Assembly: GCF_001854865.1 (NCBI RefSeq)
Contig: NZ_MDDW01000030.1
Location: 35,348-45,726, forward strand
Length of the DNA stretch: 10,379 bases
From: Rhizobium sp. LCM 4573
GTDB taxonomy: Bacteria; Pseudomonadota; Alphaproteobacteria; Rhizobiales; Rhizobiaceae
Reading direction: 5' to 3'
The translations under genes and the position numbers were made by a program. This document shows positions 6,321 to 10,379 of this stretch, piece by piece (position 1 is the stretch's first letter; the number at the start of each line of letters is the position of its first letter). The notes beneath the pieces are model-generated. The model had not been told where the DNA came from. It saw only the letters and a list, made by a program, of their open reading frames with translations, and made no database searches.

Positions 6321-6947
6321 ATGCATGTCGAGCGGCGCTATTTCTTCGAGCGTGTGCGGGCCGAAATCTTCGGCGGCAGGCTGCGGGCGAAGCAGGTGGA
6401 GGGGCTGAACGCGGTTCTCGACGGATGGCGGAAGCGGGGTGGGGGCGGAGAGCCGGAGGCGCTGACGCAATCGCTGGCCTATGTGCTGGCGACCGCCTTT
6501 CACGAGACCGCCGGCACCATGCAGCCGATGCGCGAGACGCTGGCGAGGACCGACGCGGCGGCGATCGCCAGGTTGGAAAAGGCCTATGCGAGCGGCCGGC
6601 TCGGCTCGGTCCGGACGCCCTACTGGCGGCCGGACGCGGAAGGAAAGAGCTGGCTCGGCCGTGGGCTCGTGCAGCTCACCCACCGGCGGAACTACGAGGC
6701 CATGTCGGAACTGACCGGCGTGGATCTGGTGAGCGATCCGTCCCGCGCCATGGAAATGGAGGTTTCGGTGACGATCCTGATCGAAGGCATGCGGGCGGGC
6801 AGCTTCACCGGCATGCGGCTTGGCGATTATTTCGGGCCCCGCCGGGACGACTGGCTGGGCGCGCGGCGCATCATAAACGGCACGGACCGGGCGGAACTGG
6901 TGGCCGGATATGGAAGGGCGTTTTGCCGCGCGCTTGCCGGGGTTTGA
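6321..6947 (+). CDS. GH19-type (chitinase/lysozyme-like fold) endolysin
   Basis: The 208-residue protein resembles the GH19-fold cell-wall hydrolases carried by rhizobial phages and prophages, which cut peptidoglycan to release particles. The likely catalytic Glu is Glu62 in A-T-A-F-H-E-T-A-G-T-M-Q-P (residues 57-69). The lysozyme-like G-R-G-L-V-Q-L-T-x-R-x-N-Y motif follows at 113-125, and A-R-R-I-I-N-G-T-D-R-A near 181-191. No signal peptide or membrane segment is visible, so it would need a holin or other exit route. The start ATG 6321 has a strong GGGAGGGG ribosome site. An overlapping open frame at 6275-7183 is only a shadow. The gene sits between terminase and portal, a place not occupied in the Rhodobacter GTA cluster; its transcription may come from the AT-rich island upstream. 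Chitinase activity is possible but less likely in this context. Confidence 0.85.
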   Translation: MHVERRYFFERVRAEIFGGRLRAKQVEGLNAVLDGWRKRGGGGEPEALTQSLAYVLATAFHETAGTMQPMRETLARTDAAAIARLEKAYASGRLGSVRTPYWRPDAEGKSWLGRGLVQLTHRRNYEAMSELTGVDLVSDPSRAMEMEVSVTILIEGMRAGSFTGMRLGDYFGPRRDDWLGARRIINGTDRAELVAGYGRAFCRALAGV

Positions 6948-7001
6948 GGCCGGACGGATATGTGATAGCCGCGTGGGCGTTGCATGAGACTGGAGTGAGA
7001 C

Positions 7002-7310
7002 ATGATCCGCCATATCGTCTTCTTCACCGCCCGGAGCGACGAGGATCGCAACGCGGTGCTTGCCGGCCTGTCGCTGCTGACCGAGATACCGCATGCGCGG
7101 CTTCTGGAGATCGGCAGCAATGCGAAGACAGACCAGCTCGGCAATGCGGTGGATTTCGTGGTCTATGGCGAGTTCGACGATGAGGCCGCACTTATCGCCT
7201 ACAAGGCGCATCCGCTCTATCAGAAATCCATCGACAGGGTGAGGCCGCTTCGGGAAATGCGGATCGCGGCGGACTACGACACGGACAAGGCGGCGAGGCG
7301 GCCGGTTTGA
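7002..7310 (+). CDS. Dabb-domain (stress-responsive alpha/beta barrel) protein
   Basis: The 102-residue protein is one Dabb domain (dimeric alpha/beta barrel, PF07876 type). It begins M-I-R-H-I-V-F-F, the typical first strand with its conserved His. F-V-V-Y-G-E-F-D-D-E-A-A-L-I-A-Y-K-A-H-P at about 53-72 is the standard strand-helix segment, and a final strand ends near A-A-D-Y-D. The family forms homodimers; its members have varied and often unknown roles, including stress-related proteins and small cyclases, so the function cannot be set. GGAGTGAG lies just before the ATG as a ribosome site. The gene follows the endolysin after 54 bases and is probably co-transcribed. It is not a phage structural type and looks like a cellular passenger. 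Confidence 0.87.
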   Translation: MIRHIVFFTARSDEDRNAVLAGLSLLTEIPHARLLEIGSNAKTDQLGNAVDFVVYGEFDDEAALIAYKAHPLYQKSIDRVRPLREMRIAADYDTDKAARRPV

Positions 7311-7311
7311 T

Positions 7312-7430
7312 GATTAGTGAGTAGTCGGTAGTGGTTAGTGATTAGTGATTAGTGTGAGGGCGCGCCCTCGTCTGCTTTCGCGTCGCCGCCTCGCATTTAA
7401 CTACTCACTACCGACTAATCACTGCTCACT
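7312..7430. repeat. Heptamer array with an inverted second arm
   Basis: The left arm, 7312-7353, consists of six in-phase seven-base units ending in TAGT or TTAGT: GATTAGT, GAGTAGT, CGGTAGT, GGTTAGT, GATTAGT, GATTAGT. The right arm, 7400-7430, holds four units of the same kind in the opposite orientation (ACTACTC, ACTACCG, ACTAATC, ACTGCTC) plus ACT. The arms can pair imperfectly into a long stem. The loop contains the perfect palindrome GAGGGCG-CGCCCTC at 7356-7369. The element fills the gap between the Dabb and portal genes and could attenuate or insulate transcription. Confidence 0.85.
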
Positions 7431-7448
7431 TTAAGCAAGGATTTTCCC

Positions 7449-8621
7449 ATGAAATCTCCATTCCGGCTGCCGTGGGGCTCCACGGCGGGGCGAGGGCGCG
7501 TGCCTGAAGAACAGCGTGTCGAGAAGAAGATGGCGGGCGGGTTCGCCGTGGTTTCCGGAGAAGGGGCGGCGCACTGGTCCGGCCGTTCCTATGCGGCGCT
7601 TTCGCGTGGCGGGTTCATGAGGAATCCGGTCGCGCATCGGGCGGTGCGGATGATCGCCGAGACGGCGGCGGCCGTGCCCTGGCTCGCCTATGACGGCGCG
7701 ACCGAGCTTGCCGGACATCCCGTTCTCGGACTGCTGGCGCGACCGAACGGCCGGCAGGGCGGGCCGGATTTCTTCGAGGCGCTCTACGGGCACCTGATGC
7801 TTTCCGGCAATGCCTATGTGGAGCCGCTGGTGCTAGGCGAAGATCTGCGCGAACTGCACCTGCTTCGCCCCGACCGGGTGAGCGTGGTGGAGGGCCGCGA
7901 CGGCTGGGTGGCCGCCTACGACTATCGCGCCGGCGGGGTGACGCGCAGGTTGCCTGTCGATGCGGAAGGCTTGGGGTTGCTGCATCTCAAGCTATTTCAC
8001 CCGCTCGACGATCATTCCGGCTTTCCGCCGCTTGCGGCCGCGGGTGCCGCGCTCGATCTCCACAATGCGGCGGCAAGCTGGAACAAGGCGCTGCTCGACA
8101 ATTCGGCCAGGCCTTCCGGCGCGCTCGTCTACCAGCCGAAGGACGGCGGCAATCTTTCGCCCGACCAGTATCAAAGGCTGAAGGACGAGCTGGAAGCCGG
8201 CTATTCCGGCGCGGTGAATGCCGGGCGGCCGCTGCTGCTGGAAGGCGGGCTCGACTGGAAATCCATGGGGCTTTCGCCGAAGGACATGGACTTCATCGAG
8301 GCGAAGAATGCGGCGGCGCGCGACATCGCGCTGGGCTTGGGCGTGCCGCCCATGCTGATCGGCATTCCGGGCGACAATACCTACGCGAACTATCAGGAGG
8401 CGAACCGCGCCTTCTACCGGCTGACGGTGTTGCCGCTGATTTCCCGCACGGCGGCGAGCTTTTCGGCCTGGCTTTCGGATGCTTACGGCGAACGGCTGCG
8501 GCTGGAGCCGGACCTCGACAAGGTGGCAGGGCTTTCCGCCGAACGCGAGGCGCTTTGGACGCGGGTGGGGGCGGCGAGCTTCCTGACGGACGAGGAGAAG
8601 CGCGAGGCGGTGGGGTATTAG
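7449..8621 (+). CDS. HK97-family phage/GTA portal protein
   Basis: The 390-residue protein forms the ring at the head vertex through which DNA passes and to which the terminase docks. Its length fits GTA portals of this order. Landmarks are W-S-G-R-S-Y-A-A-L at residues 43-51, M-R-N-P-V-A-H-R-A-V-R at 57-67, the L-L-A-R-P-N segment at 95-100, G-N-A-Y-V-E-P-L at 120-127 and a late P-P-M-L-I-G-I-P-G-D-N-T-Y-A-N-Y-Q-E-A motif typical of HK97 portals, followed by T-V-L-P-L-I. The ATG at 7449 has AAGGA seven bases before it. It corresponds to gene 3 of the Rhodobacter GTA cluster. It is separated from the terminase by about 1.5 kb of unrelated genes and the heptamer array, and it is followed by a toxin-antitoxin locus instead of the protease. 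Confidence 0.95.
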   Translation: MKSPFRLPWGSTAGRGRVPEEQRVEKKMAGGFAVVSGEGAAHWSGRSYAALSRGGFMRNPVAHRAVRMIAETAAAVPWLAYDGATELAGHPVLGLLARPNGRQGGPDFFEALYGHLMLSGNAYVEPLVLGEDLRELHLLRPDRVSVVEGRDGWVAAYDYRAGGVTRRLPVDAEGLGLLHLKLFHPLDDHSGFPPLAAAGAALDLHNAAASWNKALLDNSARPSGALVYQPKDGGNLSPDQYQRLKDELEAGYSGAVNAGRPLLLEGGLDWKSMGLSPKDMDFIEAKNAAARDIALGLGVPPMLIGIPGDNTYANYQEANRAFYRLTVLPLISRTAASFSAWLSDAYGERLRLEPDLDKVAGLSAEREALWTRVGAASFLTDEEKREAVGY

Positions 8622-8642
8622 TCGGAGCGGAGATGGTCTGTA

Positions 8643-8663
8643 TTGTAATACGCGGTATTACAA
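8643..8663. promoter_or_regulatory. Palindromic operator of the parDE locus
   Basis: Perfect nine-base arms TTGTAATAC (8643-8651) and GTATTACAA (8655-8663) flank GCG. The site lies 12 bases before the chosen antitoxin start, where ribbon-helix-helix antitoxins bind to repress their own operon. Its AT-rich halves contrast sharply with the surrounding GC-rich DNA and may also contain the promoter -10 element. Confidence 0.85.
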
Positions 8664-8675
8664 ATGGAGGCTGCC

Positions 8676-8954
8676 ATGACCAAGCCCGTTCTTTCCGACC
8701 CGATCACCCTGCGCCTGCCGCTCGACATTCTGGAAGATATCGAGAAGATCGCCGAGACGGCGGACAGAAGCCGGAGCTGGGTGATCGTGAGGGCATTGAA
8801 ATATTACCTGATGGCGGAGGGGAGTGAACTCTTGGAAATTGCCACGGCGCGCCAAGAGGTTCGTGAAGGCAAGGTCATGGATATGGACGACCTTCTCGAT
8901 GAATTAGACGCATTGAATGCGCAGGATGAGAAATCGCGGAACGATGCCGCATGA
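8676..8954 (+). CDS. parD: ParD/CopG-type ribbon-helix-helix antitoxin
   Basis: The 92-residue protein has an N-terminal ribbon-helix-helix fold: the strand S-D-P-I-T-L-R-L-P (residues 7-15), a helix with I-L-E-D-I-E-K-I-A, the turn R-S-R-S-W-V-I and a second helix R-A-L-K-Y-Y-L. The acidic C-terminal half (M-D-M-D-D-L-L-D-E-L) is the usual toxin-wrapping tail. Such proteins bind DNA as dimers and neutralise a ParE/RelE toxin. The start at 8676 is preferred because GGAGG lies five bases upstream; an in-frame ATG at 8664 overlaps the operator edge and has no ribosome site. The stop overlaps the toxin start (ATGA, 8951-8954), the classic coupled arrangement. Since the toxin gene is damaged, this antitoxin may now be an orphan repressor. 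Confidence 0.92.
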   Translation: MTKPVLSDPITLRLPLDILEDIEKIAETADRSRSWVIVRALKYYLMAEGSELLEIATARQEVREGKVMDMDDLLDELDALNAQDEKSRNDAA

Positions 8955-9250
8955 GACAGAGTCCGTATCTCCACTATGGCCGGGGACTACATCCGGTCGG
9001 AACGGACCTATCTGGCGAAATTCAACGCGCAGGCTGCGCGGGAATTCAGCAGGAAACTGCGGAGCACGCGAGAGTTGCTCGCGCGTCATCCGGAGATTGG
9101 CAAGGTCAAGCCGGGTTCGAACGGTGTGCGGCTACTGATCCCTATCTCTTCGAGTATGAAATCCATCCGGATGAAATTCTAGTACTGGTTGTCCGGCATG
9201 GGCGGCAGGATGACCGGCATGACGAGGATGAGGACGTGTACGGCGGGTAA
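8951..9250 (+). pseudogene. parE: ParE-type toxin relic with two compensating frameshifts
   Basis: The frame starting at ATG 8951 runs 99 codons to 9250, the normal size of a ParE toxin, but only its two ends look like ParE. The start gives M-R-Q-S-P-Y-L-H-Y, and the end, from about 9134, gives T-D-P-Y-L-F-E-Y-E-I-H-P-D-E-I and V-V-R-H-G-R-Q-D-D, the usual last strands. The middle 53 residues are nonsense in this frame, while another frame (8976-9137) encodes the missing part: Y-I-R-S-E-R-T-Y-L, A-A-R-E-F-S-R-K-L and L-L-A-R-H-P-E-I-G. So the frame shifts by +1 near 8975 and back by -1 near 9131-9139, where loss of a single G from CTGGATCC would explain it. The product should be inactive. A sequencing error is possible but would need two events in one gene. 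The tail after 9250 up to 9425 holds no gene. Confidence 0.85.
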
Positions 9251-9425
9251 CATCGCCTGGATGCACAGTTGAATCATTTTCTGAACTGCCGGACTCGAAG
9301 TCCGAACAAAGCCCGCTAAGGGATTCGCAAGATTTGCGGAAATGGCATCCGGCATCTTGAGCCGATGCTTTGCGGCGGCGCGCGTGCCGCCGATCTATGT
9401 GCTTCACCTCAACAAGAGATTAACG

Positions 9426-9761
9426 ATGGCTGACCTTGGAAACGAACCGGACGCCCTATCCGGTATTTGGGCCGCGAAGGCGCTTGGCGCCACGGCGGGA
9501 GCCGGCATTTCGCTGATCTATCTTCTGCCGAAGAGCCGTCGCGAGGCGGCGAGCCGTTTCATGACAGGCATGAGCTGCGGGCTGATCTTCGGCGGTCCGA
9601 CGGGACTGTGGCTGGCGGAGCGGCTCGGCATTGCAGACGCGCTTTCCGGCACGGAGGTGATGCTGACGGGAGCCGCCGCCGCGAGCCTTTCCGCCTGGTG
9701 GGTGCTCGGCGCGCTCGCCCGTGTGGCTGAGAGGTATGGTTCGCGTCCGAACGGACGCTAA
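9426..9761 (+). CDS. Small membrane protein of the GTA cluster, DUF6107-like
   Basis: The 111-residue protein has three likely membrane helices, at about residues 16-34, 45-66 and 77-101, with a positively charged loop (P-K-S-R-R-E) between the first two and a polar C-terminus. The sequence recalls the DUF6107 family found next to rhizobial portal and protease genes; this is from memory and moderately sure. The start at ATG 9426 is chosen because the preceding in-frame stretch from 9342 is not protein-like and the next residues match the family start; the ribosome site is weak (AAGAGA). It occupies the place of the small g3.5 gene between portal and protease in GTA clusters. Its function is unknown. 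Size and three helices would fit a holin partner for the endolysin, which is speculation. Confidence 0.8.
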   Translation: MADLGNEPDALSGIWAAKALGATAGAGISLIYLLPKSRREAASRFMTGMSCGLIFGGPTGLWLAERLGIADALSGTEVMLTGAAAASLSAWWVLGALARVAERYGSRPNGR

Positions 9762-9793
9762 CCGCGCATTTTCAAACATTTCAGGAGAAACCC

Positions 9794-10375
9794 ATGCACG
9801 CTTACCGCGGGCCGCGTCCCGCCATGCGCAAATTCGCCAACCTGGAGCTTGCCGGGGTGACCGGCGACGGTTCCTTTTCCGGCTATGCCAGCATCTTCGG
9901 CGAGGTCGATCTCGGCAAGGATACGATCGAGCGCGGGGCCTTCATGAACTCCCTCACGGAGCGCGGCGCGAAGGGCGTACGGATGCTCTACCAGCACGAT
10001 CCGGCCGAGCCGATCGGCGCCTGGAAGGTGATCCGCGAGGATGCGCGCGGCCTCTATGTCGAGGGAGTGCTTTCGGCAGGCGTCGCCCGTGCCCGTGAGG
10101 TGCATTCGCTGATGAAGAGCGGTGCGCTCGACGGACTTTCGATCGGCTTTCGCACCGTCAAGGCGCGGGCCGATGCCAGGACCGGCGTGCGGCGCATCCT
10201 GGAGGCCGATCTCTGGGAAATCTCGGTGGTGACCTTCCCGATGCTGCCATCGGCCAGGGTCTCCAACGTCAAGCATGCGCGGTTCTTCCGGGACAAGGAA
10301 ACCGAGCTCGTCCGCCAGATGCGGCGGGCGGCGAAACTCATGTTGAACTCCAGCTTCAAGGGAAAGACGATATGA
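9794..10375 (+). CDS. HK97-family prohead (capsid maturation) protease
   Basis: The 193-residue serine protease removes scaffold or delta domains from the capsid protein during head assembly. It corresponds to gene 4 of the Rhodobacter GTA cluster. The family layout is present: F-S-G-Y-A-S-I-F-G at 28-36, R-G-A-F at 47-50, Y-Q-H-D-P with the catalytic His68, G-L-S-I-G-F-R with the nucleophile Ser116, and D-L-W-E-I-S-V-V-T-F-P-M at 139-150, whose Glu142 may complete the triad. The length is usual for stand-alone proteases of this type. The start ATG 9794 has an excellent AGGAG ribosome site six bases upstream, better than the internal Met at residue 11. Its stop overlaps the probable next start (ATGA). 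The major capsid gene is expected further to the right, outside the window. Confidence 0.95.
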   Translation: MHAYRGPRPAMRKFANLELAGVTGDGSFSGYASIFGEVDLGKDTIERGAFMNSLTERGAKGVRMLYQHDPAEPIGAWKVIREDARGLYVEGVLSAGVARAREVHSLMKSGALDGLSIGFRTVKARADARTGVRRILEADLWEISVVTFPMLPSARVSNVKHARFFRDKETELVRQMRRAAKLMLNSSFKGKTI

Positions 10376-10379
10376 CGGA
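10372..10379 (+). CDS. Possible start of the next head-cluster gene, truncated by the window edge
   Basis: ATG at 10372 overlaps the protease stop by four bases, and AGGGA lies about eight bases before it. Only two codons (Met-Thr) and part of a third are visible, so no product can be named. Similar ATGA coupling occurs twice elsewhere in the window. Confidence 0.35.

Noticed and set aside
6275..7183. 302-codon open frame over the endolysin and Dabb genes
   Set aside because: It starts at TTG without a ribosome site and reads two recognised genes in the wrong frame; the Gly/Arg-rich product has no family features.
8976..9182. 68-codon frame as an intact small toxin
   Set aside because: It contains only the middle of a ParE toxin. 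The last strands lie in another frame, and the final 15 residues do not fit the family.
9290..9304. Short hairpin CGGACT-CGA-AGTCCG after the toxin relic as a terminator
   Set aside because: No T-run follows and the stem has only six pairs, so termination is not supported.

Overview
The base composition (high GC, strong GC at third codon positions), a RIME-like Rhizobium mosaic repeat and two EcfG/RpoE2-type promoters point to an alphaproteobacterium of the Rhizobiaceae type (Rhizobium, Agrobacterium, Ensifer or Shinella-like). The exact genus cannot be fixed from the sequence alone.

Left part (1-3394, minus strand): a tight three-gene operon for a molybdenum hydroxylase of the PaoABC periplasmic aldehyde oxidoreductase type. 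It reads paoA (2Fe-2S subunit), paoB (FAD subunit with an extra 4Fe-4S loop), then paoC (molybdopterin subunit, running off the left edge). PaoA here has no Tat signal, so the complex is probably cytoplasmic. A GGAAC-N16-GGTT element 33 bases upstream of paoA suggests general stress control. The gap to the next genes (3395-3742) holds this promoter and, on the plus strand, a candidate structured small RNA of about 100 nt with a strong intrinsic terminator.

Right part (3743 to the right edge, mostly plus strand): the start of a gene transfer agent (GTA)-like or HK97-type prophage head module. It has a putative small terminase, large terminase, portal, a small DUF6107-like membrane protein and the prohead protease; the next gene appears to start in the last 8 bases. 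This follows the order of the Rhodobacter-type GTA cluster (g1, g2, g3, g3.5 region, g4).

The head genes are interrupted by accessory pieces. A RIME-like palindromic repeat lies in the 5' part of the large terminase frame and leaves the start codon unclear. Between terminase and portal sit a small 51-codon minus-strand gene with a perfect EcfG-type promoter, a GH19-type endolysin, a Dabb-domain protein and a heptamer array in inverted orientation. Between portal and protease is a ParD-type antitoxin with a clear palindromic operator. It is followed by a ParE toxin relic with two mutually compensating frameshifts.

The most notable points are the stress-type promoters at two divergent loci, the unlisted small gene, the candidate sRNA, the toxin relic and the repeat-invaded terminase start. 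No CRISPR array, tRNA, rRNA or complete insertion sequence was seen.
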